Origin: Rotaria sp. Silwood1
Lineage: Eukaryota; Rotifera; Eurotatoria; Philodinida; Philodinidae
Length of the DNA: 64,000 nt
Assembly: GCA_905250075.1 (NCBI GenBank)
Contig: CAJNOP010000204.1
Location: forward strand, 62,001 to 126,000
Direction: 5' to 3'
Part shown: positions 25,601 to 38,599 of the stretch, in pieces
Layout: each line of letters starts with the position of its first letter
Position numbering within the stretch: the stretch's first letter is position 1
The notes under the pieces: model-generated
Told to the model about the DNA's origin: nothing
The model's database searches: none
What the model saw: the letters and a program-made list of their open reading frames with translations, nothing else
Made by a program: the position numbers and the translations under genes

Positions 25601-28600
25601 AAGATTCTTTTTTTTTTAAAGAATGAAGCCATAGTTTGCATAGAATAAAAATACATGAAGTTGTTAGTAAATTTATTCTAAATGTTTAAGAAATATTTTC
25701 TTATACCTTCAAATTAAAACAGGCAAATATTGGATTTAGATGAATATTTATTTAACAAGAAAAAAAAAAGCAGCTTTAGAAGAAGACAGAAATATAGGAA
25801 TAATTCGACCTTGGAACTGAGACAAACATGTTACTGAAACGAATTAACGACCTACGCGCCTCAAAAGTCGATCTTATTCTAGAGACATTCAAATCGTATA
25901 AAAATTTTCAACTCTATACTATGATGTTTTATAGTCCATCACGTGCTCATTCAAAAGAAAACAGAGCTGTTGTCTACAATGAAACTTTTTCAAGGATTCT
26001 GACAGGCGCGATTAAAAAAATACAAACAGAGAAAAATTTAAAAAAAAAGCATTATAACCTTCGGCTGGAACTTTTTCAAACTATACTTCCAAGAACAAAA
26101 TATTTTTTAGTCTATATCAAGATACTCGGAAACACTGACAACAATTCGGCAGCTTTGAGGAATAGTCGAAGTTTTCGAGTATTTGATGAATAAGTCGGTT
26201 CGGTTCGATTAGAACCTTTTTTTTTTTAACTTTATTTGTATATCTTATTCAAATGTATTGTAAAATGAGAAAGCATAGACTACTAATTAAAGGGGAGCGA
26301 ATGTAAGCTGAATATCTCGACGACAACTACAGGAAGTGATCAGCAATTTTTAGTGTAAAAAACATTTAAAAACAAAATTGCATATAGTTAGTTCAATCGT
26401 ATTCTTGAACGAGTCTTTTTTTATTTAGTCTTGGAATATTAGATATATTTGGTTTTGAAAATTTTCAACGAAATAGTTTTGAACAATTATGTATAAATTA
26501 TGCAAATGAAAATTTACAACAATTTTTTGTTCATCATATATTTAAACTTGAACAAAAAGAATATGATAATGAACATATTAATTGGAAACATATATCATTT
26601 GAAGATAATCAAACTATACTTGATTTAATTGCTGTTAAACCTATGAATATAATTGCATTAATTGATGAAGAAAGTCGTTTTCCAAAAGGTACTGATCGTT
26701 CATTATGTGATAAACTTCATTCAAATCATTCAAAAAATGAACATTTTATACCAAGAAAAACTGAAAATGTTATTCGTTTTGGTATACGACATTTTGCTGG
26801 TCATGTTTATTATGATTGTGAAAGTATGTGTTGATTTCAAATCGAAACTTTTTTTTTTTGTTTCTATTCTAAATTATTAAATTTTATTTTTTATTTTTTT
26901 TTTTTGTATAGATTTTCTTGAAAAAAATCGTGATACATTTAGTCAAGATCTGATGAAATTATTACAAGAAACAAAAAGTAAATTTTTAAAAAATTTATTT
27001 CTAACTGAATTTCAAATTGGAACTGAAACAAGAAAACGTGCACCAACACTTGGTACACAATTTAAAAAATCACTTGATTCACTTATGACTATATTATCAG
27101 CATGTCAACCATTTTTTGTTCGTTGTATTAAACCAAATGAATATAAAGCATCAGATGTAAATATTTTTCTTTCATTGAATAAAAGAAATCTTCTTAATGA
27201 ATCGTTTTTTGTTTAAATAGAATTTCGATCGTATATTAGTATGTCGACAATTACGTTATTCTGGTATGATGGAAACAATAAGTATACGACGAAAAGGTTA
27301 TCCAATACGTCATTTATTTCGTGACTTTGTTGATCGATATCGATTATTGGCACCAGGCATTGGACCATCACATCGTGAAGGAGATTGTCGATCAGCAGCA
27401 GAGAAAATTTGTAAAACTGCCTTAGCTAATCAAGATTATCAAATTGGTAGAACAAAAGTTTTTCTTAAGGTATAGTAAAAAAAAGAAAACAATGATTTCA
27501 ATTTAAGAATAAATAGAACGTATAAACTATAATCGGACGCAATAGATTGATTTTCAAAAAAAAGCTCGAATATAAAGTTTCAAGAAAACTTGATAGAAAA
27601 TTTTTGTAATGTTTTCATCTACTCTTTCTACTAATGGAAACGTCCAACTTGATGTAGATGAGAGAGAGAGAGAATTAGATTAGAAGTGTGATCTTTATGT
27701 AACAAGAATTTTCAATTTGTTTCAGCTTATGTTTAAATATGGTTATATTAAGTCAGTGTCTGAAATCTCTATCTAAATTACTTTATTGAGAATGAGATAG
27801 AATACAAAACAGAATTCATTTCTAGACAGCTGAATTTGGACACTTGTAATTAGTAGTCTTATACTTCATCTCTAGACAGATAAATTAATGTCTAGAAACA
27901 TGAACTCATCTGTATCTGTAAGATGGTTATAGTAATTAGTCGATGACTAAAATTCAAATGTTCATCTTGTTTACTACGATTCAAATTAATCGATCAGTAT
28001 AATTTGCAATTATAACAATGAAACAAAAATATGATCTATTTTTCAGTCTAATAAGAACAGTCTCTCTATTTGATTAATTGTTTTTAAGTTGGAACTATAT
28101 CCATCATGTAGACCCCAATAACTAGTCCGAAAAGAGTACGACAGCATAGGTTGTTGCTGTCGGCATATGGCATCTTTATGTTTTGTTTTCAATTTAATGT
28201 CATGAACCTCCTGAGGAACAATAGTGAAACTTTGCATAGAAATAAGCATTGGCTAAAATAGTTTTTTTATGAAAGTTTCTTAGACTCCCGTTGCTCCTAT
28301 CCCAGGATATAGTTCTGATCATAGCACGTGTTTTACATCACTGATATACACCCACAGATTTGATACTCTTATTTCAGGACAGAAAAGCTCTAATACTTTC
28401 ACGGTTAACTATTCTCGTCAAGGGCTTATTTCTATGTAAAATGTCCAGTAAAAATTCAAAAATCAGTTTTTTTCGAAGGAACATCGTAGCAGCGTATTAA
28501 AAATACCATAAAAATGCAATATATCGAAAGCAATAGCCTATAGATCGAAACTCTTTTTTAACGATATTCATAACCTCTAAGATCTTCAAAAGTAGATCTT

Positions 28601-31600
28601 ACATCAGTGGTTCAGATATAGACCTGATGATTAAAAATTTACAACAGTCACATTTACAGAAATGGACATAAGATTGAAATGCTAAATTCGATCTCAAGCA
28701 AATAGATTTAATATGAAATATTACTTTCTAAGATGTCTTAATTTTCTTATTAGGATGCACAAGATGTTTTTCTTGAACAAGCTCGTGAAAAAGTAATGGC
28801 TCGAAAAATTCTCATATTACAAAATACAATTCGTCAATGGATTGCACGTCGACAATTTCTTGCTACACGTCAAAGTGTTCTTCTTATTCAACGTTATGTT
28901 AAAAGTTATCGTGATGCTAGACGTTTTCAAATTATGTCCAATGGTTTTACACGTTTACAAACATTATATCATACTCGTATGTTAACACTTCGTTATTCAA
29001 TTTTACGTTCACGTATACTTAATCTTCAACGTTTTTGTCGTGGTTATCTTGGTAAAATAAATGATAAGAATATGTTTTACATAATTAATTTTTCTTTTTT
29101 TTTTATTAATTTAGCTCGTCAAAATTATAGACGAAAAGCAAAAGCTATTGTTATTTTACAATCGGAAGTTCGACGTCATATTGCACAAAAACAAATGCGT
29201 CGATATCGTATTGAAGAAAAAATGTATCATGAAGCTGAACAAGAACGATATGAAGAAGAAAAACGTTTAATACCAACATTAGGTGTTAAACGTGCTAAAG
29301 AAGAAGCTGATAGAAAATATCAAGAACGTTTAAAAATTCTTCAACGTGAAATTCTTGAACAAGAACATCTTGAACAACAACGTGCAAAAGAAAAACGTTT
29401 ATTAATGGAAAGAAGACCTCCAAGAGATGATAATGATTTAATTGATACTATATTTCCATCAATGGGTGATGAACGAAGAACACCAATACAACGTTCAACT
29501 ACTAGTACAACTGGTGGTATGCAATCAACATTAGGAAATATACCACAGTCAATGGATAACATTGAACGTATTGATAAACCATTACCATTACCATATCAAG
29601 ATGAAGATTTAAAAGAATATACATTTGCAAAATTTGCTTCAACTTATTTTCAAGGAAATGCAACACCATCTTTTACTAGAAAAACTCTTAAACAACCATT
29701 ATTAGCAATTAAATCTGAACGAGATCAATTGGTAAGTCTTTTCTTCTCATCATCAGGATTTAACATTGATCATTGGTATCTCATATACTAATATTTGAAT
29801 GCCTAAACCTGAAAAAGCTTTTTGTCTTGAAATGATCTTTCCTACCAAAGAAATCGAAATCAATCTAACACCATCATAGTTTTATCGTGTGTTCACCAGT
29901 AGCCTATGCTTACATGTGTTATACCAAGTTTATCTATGCTTTTAGAAATGGGAAGGGCTAAAAAATGCAACAAAGAATGCTTTCCTGACCGGTAGTATGG
30001 TGTCCCGCTTTTTCTACCTTGAAGATATTAAAAGAAATTTTGTTAAAATAAACGATAATGTTTGTAAGCCGATGGGAATATTTGGCGACGGCTTGAGCAA
30101 TATTTTAAACTAAGACATGACTTCTTATTTGTTTTTGAAGCCTTTCAATAAGACATGATAGCAAATTTCGTTTGAATTATGTTAAGTTTTTCTAATATTT
30201 ATTGTTCTCTTACCTTCTCATAATATATTCTTATATATCCTTCTTCCCCAATGATAATCAATACAGATTGAAAGAAAGACACGAGTTTGGACTCGACAAA
30301 TTTTCGGTTTTTTTTTAAACCTTTACCGTTAAATTTGCTGCATAAATTCTACAATTCACAGTTTTTAAATTATTCTTCTAAGATACAAAAATAAACTTAT
30401 TAAACAATGTAAATTTTTTCTATCATTGAACATATTTTTCTTTAGGCTGCTTTGGCAATATGGATAACAATTCTTCGATTTATGTGTGATTTACCTGATG
30501 TTCGTGCATCAAATGTTTTACAAAAAAAACAATCAATTATGACAAAAATTCATTCAACACTTGGTAGAAAATTTAATAAAAAAGATTTAGAAGAAGCACA
30601 AAAATTAAATGAAGCTATTGATAATCAACCACCTTTACCACCAACAGATAATTCATTATCAATACAAACAAATAATAGTTTATCATCAACATCAAATAAA
30701 ACAGCATCACGTTCAGTTAAACAAAAATTAGTTAATATGACATTAAAACGAAAATCAAAATTATCTACTGATGCTGCTATGACACGTTTAAAAGATTTAG
30801 ATTTATTAAGTTCAACACAACAAATTAAAATGTCTGGTATGAATCCATTTTTAGAAGATCGTCCAACATCAAATTTAGAAAAATTACATTTTATTATTGG
30901 TCTTGGTATTCATGTAGCTGAATTACGTGATGAAATTTATTGTCAAATATGTAAACAATTAACATTAAATCCATCATCACAATCGATTGCACGTGGTTGG
31001 ATATTACTTTCATTATGTGTTGGTTGTTTTGCACCATCACCAAAATTAATTAAATATTTACAAAATTTTATTTTAAATGGTCCAAGTGGTTTTCCACGTT
31101 ATTGTTATGAACGTTTATCAAGAACAATAATGAATGGTTTACGTACACAACCACCATCATGGCTTGAATTACAAGTAAGAAAAACAAAATCGAAGTTTTT
31201 TGATTTTCTTATTCAAAAGATTAGAAAACATATGTTGATCAAAGAAATTTGATATATTTTCTTATATCTGACTATTGATTACTTAATTTGAGCACATTTA
31301 GATATTTTTTTTGAGAGCAATTTAAATGATTTTGATAGAATTTCAAACAAAAAAAAACGTCCTCCGATCGTCAGATTTTCTATTACTGTTATATTTTTTA
31401 TTATGTTTAATAGTACTTAAAACAACATACAATCATTACTCTATTGTAATATTAAAAGTAACAATCGTATGTTTGAGTAAACGAAGATATGAATAGATAG
31501 TTTCAGTATTAAATATACAGAATTCTAGAATGTTTTTGAATTCAGAGTTTTCAGACGCAAACCCGAATCGTATCCGAAGATGCGAAATACTTTATTCGTG

Positions 31601-34600
31601 TCAGTGATTAGCATAACTTAGATGTTTCTCAGACAATCTTGACGATGAGCAGACTAATCCAATGAGTTCTAGCTTTTAACTACATTCTGGGGAGACAACC
31701 ATGACTCATTAGCTGCATTGTTTGACATTTATTCACAAAGTGCTCTATTCAAATCTTAGTACCACTATCGATGGAATGACCACAGATATATCCTTAAAAA
31801 TTATTTGTCCCTAATCATCCGTCCGATAACATGCTGCCTATATTGTATAATACGCCTGTTTGTGTGATTAGTTAGTGCGTATGGACGACTCGAGCAATCG
31901 AGTGCAAAAACTCAGCGTCAGGCTGACCTTCTGTCCACAGCTACAGTTAGTATAAGTTATAGGAAAGGTATCGGATTATTGAACTTGTCGCTAGGCATTA
32001 GCTCATACCACGAAGTAGTCAAAAGGCAGGAGTCTTGTTCTGTCCTTATTCAAAAATCAATCCAATTGTGAATTCTCAAAATATGAGACTTTTCTCTCTG
32101 TTAGCTAAAGACTTTTTGTATATTATAAGTATATTTTTTTTTCCTAACGATTTTGTTATATTAGGCTACGAAACATAAAGAACCATTATTACTTCAAATA
32201 ACATTTATGGATGGTAGTTCAAAAGCATTAAAAGCTGATTCAGCTACAACAGCACGTGAATTATGTGATTTATTAGCTGAAAAAATTAATTTAACTGATA
32301 AATTTGGTTTTTCATTATATATTGCATTATTTGATAAAGTATCATCACTTGGTTCTGGTATGGATCATGTTATGGATGCTATATCACAATGTGAACAATA
32401 TGCTAAAGAACAAGGTACATTAGAAAAAATTGCACCATGGAGATTATTTTTTCGAAAAGAAATTTTTGCTCCATGGCATAATCCACAAGATGATCCTGTA
32501 GCAACAAATTTAATCTATCAACAAGTTGTACGTGGTATTAAATTTGGAGAATATCGATGTGAAAAAGGTAATTAACAAAAAAGAAAAAAAGATCAAATCA
32601 TAAAAAAAAAATATTCGAGATCAACTTTTGAGAGAATGGAGGGGTCTTAAATACATAGACAATGAGTACTCATATTCTGTAAATCATTTAAATTATACAA
32701 AAGTTTGTTTTTTTTTAAACTAAAAATAAAATCAATAATAGTCTATTAATAAATTACAAATTAATTTAATTTAAATTCATATAGAGGATGATCTAGCAAT
32801 GATTGCTGCTCAACAATATTATATTGAATATGGTCAAGAAATGCATATTGATCGTTTACGTGAATTACTTCCACATTATATACCTGATAGTCAACTTGTT
32901 CAAAATAAAGCAACAGAACGTTGGTTACAAATGATAATACATGCACATAAACGTTATTTTAATAATCCAAAAGATTCTATAACAATTTTACGTGTTAAAG
33001 AAGATGTTGTTAATTATGCAAGATTTAAATGGCCATTATTATTTTCACGTTTTTATGAAGCATATAAATTTTCAGGACCAACATTACCTAAAAATGAAGT
33101 TATTATTGCTGTTAATTGGACAGGTGTTTATGTTATTGATGATCAAGAACAAGTTTTACTTGAATTATCATTTCCAGAAATAACACAAATTCTTAGTAGT
33201 AAATCATCTGGACGACAACAAAGTAATAGTTTTACAATAGTAACAATTAAAAATGAAGAATATACATTTACATCAAATAATGCAGATGATATACGTGATT
33301 TAATTATTAATTTTTTAGAAGGTCTTAAAAGAAAATCAAAATATGTTGTTGTTATACAAGATTTTGAACCACAAGGTTCAGGTTTAACTATACGTCGTGG
33401 TGATGTTATTATATTAGAAGATCAACCACGTTTAAATTCAATGGGTTATTTATTTGGTTATAATGAACGTACAGGTGCAACTGGAGAATTTCCATGTGAA
33501 TGTGTTTATGTTTTACCAACATTATCAAAACCACCACAAGAAATTTTACAAATATTTACATTACAATGGTCTGATGATAATCAACAAAAAGGACAAAATG
33601 AACATTTATTTTCAGGTTTTTCTGTTAGTGGAAATAATAATGGAGAATTTTTACCTGAAAAAGGTTATACATTAGAAAAATATGCTGAAACAAATTTTCG
33701 TGTACCACCAAAACGTTCATGGTCAAATACATTTGCAAGACGTGGTAGTACACATAATAGTGGAGATCATTTATGGGCATTTCAAAAAGAACCATTAAGA
33801 CAACCATTATTAAAGAAATTACAAGAAAAATTAGAATTAAGTGAAGAAGCTTGTGCTTGTTTTATGAATATACTTAAATATATGGGAGATTATCAAAGTA
33901 ATTTACGACGTCGAGCAACTAATGAATTAACAGATGCTATTTTTGATCCAGCACTTAAACATGTATGTTTTGATTTTATTAAAATATTTTTCTATATTCG
34001 AAGTAATAGTATTAAGCAGATACTTTAAATTCATCAGTTATAAAATATAATCCAGGAATGAGACAAAATCATTTATGACGAATTCGATGAAATCTATTGG
34101 TAACTTTCGAATGATGTTCGATAGTGATGGATACAAAGAAGAGTCCTAAATTTCAGACTGAATTGAGCATTTGATCATCTATACATATGATAACAAAGAA
34201 TTAGAGTACTCATCATTATGGTAGAGAATCTTAACGATCAATAAGAAATCATGACACATGCTAATGTATACATATTGTCATATAATGGAAGATTCAAAGA
34301 CTAGATAAATTGACGAATACGAGAAGCCCTTCAACTAATTAATTACTTTTGAGTCGGAATAATGTGTATCATGTAGACTATTCTCATTAAGACTTTTCTT
34401 TGTGTAAAGTGTCAAATCGAAATTCGAAAATTAGTTTTTCTGATATTTATGAGAGAAACCACGGCATCGGTTTTTAAAAAATTCCTTAAAAAGATAATAT
34501 CTTAGCAGCAATAATATAAAGACTCAAACTTTTTTCAAAGTATTCATAACTGATTAGGATCTACATGAAGGATATTATCCCGAATCAAGAACGGCTAATT

Positions 34601-37600
34601 AATTATGGCATTTTCCTCGTCAGAAAAATCAACTTCTTTGAAAAAACAAAACATGAAACTAGCTAATCTTTCATTACACTTTGTTACTACGTTTACGTCA
34701 TAGTCGCCAGATAAATGAAAGCAAAAAATCAATAGATAATATTGAAACAGAAGAAAGCCAAAACATAGTCCATACTCATGTATTTTTCTTCTTAAGCTAT
34801 GGCTATCTTAATGAGCTTTTTTTTATAGAATACGGTCTGTTTGTGGGCCATCTTTTCGTCGGAACATAAATCTTGCGCAAATAAAGTTTCAAATAGGACA
34901 AGATGATTGTGAACTTGTCAGAATTTCTAGTAATTTCTCTCCTAAAATATAAATATAAGAATAAAATCCCTTCTTTTGTATACAATAGAATTGTCTATAT
35001 TAGTATCTAAAGATTGACGATACTAGAAAGTTTACCACTTCCACTAAGAGTTCATTCACTTCAAAATTCCAAAAGCAATTTGACGGAAGGTGCTATAGCA
35101 TCGTATTGAAAAGCTCACTAAAATACCCAATCGAGCAAAAATTTTTGTAGACTTTTCTCTAACCACAACAGAATCTATTTAATGTAGTAAAACTGACCGT
35201 GAAAACGATTTATCAATTTACGAGGTTTTTCTCATATAATCTGTTTTATCGTAGTGTCATGTCTTAAGCCCTGAGTAGATAAAAAAATTTGAAAATCGTA
35301 TGCTACGTTTTTCATAATTAAAATGATTTTTATAGGAAATTTTAAAAGATGAAATCTATTGTCAAATAATTAAACAATTAACTGATAATGGACATCAAGC
35401 AAGTGAATCACGTGGTTGGGAATTAATGTGGTTAGCAAGTGGATGTTTTGCGCCAAGTGCTGCTCTACTACGTGAAGTTAATCTATTTTTACGTTCAAGA
35501 AAACATCAATTAGCTGCTGATTGTTTTGCTCGATTACAACGAACATTAAAGTAAATATAGTTTGTTTTAAGTATTTTATATTTTTATTTAAAAATAGAAA
35601 TGGTCAACGTAAACATCCACCACATCAAGTTGAAGTTGAAGCTATACAACATATGACAACACAAATTTATCATAAAGTTTATTTTCCAGATGATACATCT
35701 GAAGCATTTGAAGTTGATTCATCAACACGTGCAAAAGATTTTTGTCGAAATGTTGCTGATCGACTTAAATTACAATCAAGTGAAGGATTTAGTTTATTTG
35801 TTAAAATTCTTGATAAAGTTATTAGTGTACCAGAAGGAGATTTCTTCTTTGATTTTGTTCGACATTTAACAGTAAGTTTATTTATTTAGAAAGTAATGAA
35901 TATATATATTTATAATATCAGGAATGGATTAAAAAAACAAAACAACGCGAAGATCCACCAAAATATACTTATCAAATATTTTTTATGAGAAAATTATGGA
36001 CTAATGCTATACCAGGAAAAGATCGAATGGCTGATATTATATTTCATTATCATCAAGTATGAAAATTACATTTGACAAAAAAAAAACAAAAATAATATGT
36101 CGAAATATTTTTTTTTTATTATTAGGAACTTCCAAAATTAATTCGTGGTTATCATAAATGTTCAATTGATGAAGCTGTTCAATTAGCCGCTTGTATATAT
36201 CGTGTTCGATTCGGTGATAATACAGCTCTATTTGAAAATATTCAGTAAGATTAAATAATGTATAGTTTTTATAAATTTTCGCAGTAGAGAGAGAAGAATA
36301 AAAATAGAATAATATTTAGTCTGATGAAATCAAAGATTAAGTAGATTTCCTTCTGTCTCTTAAGAAAAATTTGAAACTTTCATGGTAGATAGATCTTGAT
36401 AAGTAGAGCAAAAGTTGTTGTAGAGTCAAGATTTCGAAATTCTTTCTTCTAGGAGATATCAAAGTAGCAAAGAATGTAAGTTTCCTTGCTTTCTCACATG
36501 TAATACATTTGGTAGAGTTGATATTTTTCTTTTTTTCTTCCTTCCATTCGAATAACAAAATAAAAGTACTTAATGTACCGCAAGAATACTAATGGCACAA
36601 AAAATTTGAAGTAGAGTGAAACCTGCAAAATTCAAAAGCTTGCCTCAGTTTATGTGTTGTCTGGTATCGATCACCGAAGACATCTGTTACTTTGAATGTG
36701 CGATTGTTGACAAAAAAAACGTATTTTTTTACGCAAATTACAGAACTACGAAAAGTTCAAGATCATATTGTCCCTTATTGTGATTTAACTGAAATCAAGA
36801 CATTTTACTGAAATTTTCGTTTAGGACCCTGTTTTTTCCAGTAGAATCATATTTTTGAACTTTACACGTATCAAGACTGAAACTAGTCTAGCTTGTAGAA
36901 CTGTTTCACATAGTATTACCAAGATATAAATTTTTAAAAATATAAATATTTTTCTATAGGTATTGTTTAAAACGTGAATATCCACAAAAATTCATATTTC
37001 GGATATGCTCTGTACAAAAGTTCTACAAGCTAGCTTAGTTGCAGTCACAATATTACAAAATTTAAGAATATGTCTTTAATGAAAAATCACCGTCCTCTAG
37101 GAAAATTTCAGTTAAACTTCTCGATCTCAGTCAAAGCATAACATGGGTCAATATGTACTCTATCACAACAGTTAACATTAACGGTCTTAACCAATACAGC
37201 AAGTTTTATCGCTAAGCTTCTTTTGTTTCCGACTCCAAAGCATTGCTATTAAAAATCAATAGCATATTCGGAAATAGCATTCTAAACTAAATCGGATGAT
37301 GTAAAACCCAAAACATTTTCTAATCAGAAAATGTGGACAATGGTCTCCTTCAGGTTTTTTTTACCGAAAAAATCTTCATTTTTGTTTTAAAAGTGATTTT
37401 CTGAATGGCAGGTTTATCTTATTGGAAAAATAGGATAGTAGATGAAATCAGGATTTGCATCTTAATTCGGATTAATTGTTTGGTTTTTCTCAGTAAAAAA
37501 ATGACATAAAATTATTAATTTAAAATTTAATTTTAGATTAAAAGATTTCCTTCCGGCTGATCTTGTTGACAAACTTCCGTATGCTGAATGGAGAAAGGTA

Positions 37601-38246
37601 TCTTTTATCATAATGTATTTTTTTTTTCTCTTTACTGATTAATATTTGAAATGTTTTAGCGAATTATTGCTGTTCACGCCGAATCACAAAATTTATCACC
37701 TGAAGATGCAAAAATAAAATTTCTTAAAATTCTTTATCAATGGTCAACATTTGGTTCCGCATTTTTTGAAGTGAAAGTATGAAAATTAATTTTTTTAATG
37801 AAAAAGAATATTAAAGAAAATTCTTTTTAGCAAACATCTGATCCAACATATCCTGAACAATTATTAATAGCAATTAATAAAAATGGTGTAAATTTAATTC
37901 ATCCAAAATCTAAAGATCTATTAATTACATATCCATTTACGAGTATCTCAAATTGGTCTAGTGGAAATACTTATTTTAATATGGTAAAATATTTTATTAT
38001 GAAATTCAAATATCATTTAATAAAATTATTTTCTGTTTTTTTATAGACTGTAGGTGATATTGTTCGAGGTACTCGTTTATTATGTGAATCCCCATTAGTA
38101 AGTTTTGTTTTGTAATTAAAAACGTGATGTTTATAATGTCTTGTTTTTAGGGTTATAAAATGGATGATCTTCTGACATCATATATAAGTTTGATGGTACA
38201 GACAATACATCGTCAATCAACAAATGCATCTTCTTCACGACAATAA
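22691..38246 (+). CDS. MYO7A: Unconventional myosin VIIa, complete
   Basis: Actin-based motor with two MyTH4-FERM tails that anchors membrane receptors and adhesion complexes in microvilli and stereocilia-like protrusions. 27 exons: 22691-22708, 23723-23836, 23893-24039, 24105-24411, 24479-24621, 24695-24808, 24875-25031, 25090-25166, 25221-25324, 25388-25492, 26429-26823, 26912-27156, 27221-27469, 28754-29051, 29115-29731, 30446-31174, 32165-32567, 32785-33962, 35336-35550, 35598-35871, 35922-36056, 36126-36244, 37537-37597, 37660-37776, 37831-37983, 38047-38097, 38151-38246. Total 2206 residues (human 2215). Seen: P-loop GESGSGKT (156-163), switch I NDNSSRFG (near 207), switch II DIFGFE (near 435), an acidic TEDS-site Glu, five IQ motifs (about 738-850), a charged helix (ERYEEEKR...), MyTH4 (about 1005-1260), FERM, SH3 (about 1593-1657), second MyTH4 and FERM, C-terminal [11 protein letters not shown]. 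The P-loop Ser replaces the usual Ala. All junctions keep frame. Confidence 0.97.
22709..23722 (+). other. Intron 1 of the myosin VIIa gene
   Basis: GTAAGT donor and TCCATAG acceptor; separates a six-codon first exon (MVSVSK) from the motor domain. Contains homopurine and poly-T tracts but no recognisable element. Confidence 0.7.
25493..26428 (+). other. Enlarged intron 10 of myosin VIIa, with an unexplained open frame
   Basis: It is 936 bp where its neighbours are 50-70 bp, and sits in the motor domain just before switch II. Inside, 25828-26193 is an uninterrupted 121-codon frame from ATG ([19 protein letters not shown]...), Lys/Arg/Thr-rich and with several C/G-ended codons unlike nearby intron DNA. 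It is followed at 26194-26213 by the imperfect palindrome GTTCGGTTCGATTAGAAC and a T run. The frame matches no family I know; it could be a fragment of an inserted element or chance. Confidence 0.4.
27470..28753 (+). other. Intron 13 of myosin VIIa, carrying a dispersed repeat copy
   Basis: 1284 bp. 28070-28112 and 28408-28590 align with 34337-34385 and 34378-34562 in intron 18; the roughly 295 bp between the two pieces is extra here. A (GA)n microsatellite lies at 27660-27672. A 68-residue minus frame at 28043-28249 is not supported as a gene. Confidence 0.55.
29732..30445 (+). other. Intron 15 of myosin VIIa
   Basis: 714 bp between GTAAGT and TTCTTTAG. No element recognised. Confidence 0.6.
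31175..32164 (+). other. Intron 16 of myosin VIIa
   Basis: 990 bp between GTAAGA and ATATTAG. No element recognised; slightly less A/T-rich in 31640-32040. Confidence 0.55.
33963..35335 (+). repeat. Intron 18 of myosin VIIa with dispersed repeat copies
   Basis: 1373 bp. 34337-34562 is a diverged copy of the repeat found in intron 13: it shares TCATGTAGAC, ACTATTCTC-TAAG, GTGTAAAGTGTC/ATGTAAAATGTCC, and TTTTTTCAAAGTATTCATAAC/TTTTTTAACGATATTCATAAC. A weaker third copy lies near 35060-35170 (GAAGG...TAGCATCGTATTGAAAA). No coding sequence. Confidence 0.5.
36245..37536 (+). other. Intron 22 of myosin VIIa with a long hairpin
   Basis: 1292 bp between GTAAGA and AATTTTAG. Holds a long imperfect inverted repeat (separate entry). 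The rest shows nothing recognisable. Confidence 0.6.
36760..37160. mobile_element. Foldback or MITE-like inverted repeat in a myosin VIIa intron
   Basis: The left arm 36760-36905 and right arm 37012-37160 are imperfect reverse complements over almost 150 bases. For example CTAGCTTGTAGAACT at 36887-36901 pairs with AGTTCTACAAGCTAG near 37020-37034, and AACTGAAAT...TTACTGAAATTTTC pairs with its complement near 37085-37130. The central spacer is about 105 bp. Length and structure fit a non-autonomous foldback element or MITE, or a transcribed hairpin. No transposase and no clear target-site duplication seen. Confidence 0.6.
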
Positions 38247-38542
38247 TAGTGCTTTTAATTAGCGTTTATTTATTTATTTTTTCTTCTCTTTGTTGTTCGT
38301 AAGCGTGTTTTTAATTTGACAGTTTCTTGTTTTTTTTTTCTTCTTTTTTTTCAATTCAATGATGATAATTTATATGTATCTACTTCTGGTACTATCTATA
38401 TATATTCTCAATAACGACGATTTGTTTTTCTGTTTTATTTCTTTTGCTATACAAAATTTTTTTTTTGTCTGAGTGTTTGTGAAGAAAAACTCAAGCGATG
38501 ATTTTTTTTTTCTCCTTTTTTTTCTGTTGATTGAGAAGAATT

Positions 38543-38548
38543 AATAAA
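38543..38548 (+). promoter_or_regulatory. Poly(A) signal of myosin VIIa
   Basis: AATAAA about 300 nt after the stop codon, with a second AATAAA at 38567-38572, inside a T-rich 3' region. Either could be used. Confidence 0.45.
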
Positions 38549-38599
38549 AAAATCTGCAAGTAAAATAATAAAATGATTTTTCAATGATACAAATTATTA

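Noticed and set aside
26191-26230. GGTTCGGTTCGATTAGAACC followed by a T run, resembling a tRNA 3' part
   Set aside because: The loop is too long for a T-arm and no anticodon, D-arm or acceptor stem can be placed upstream.
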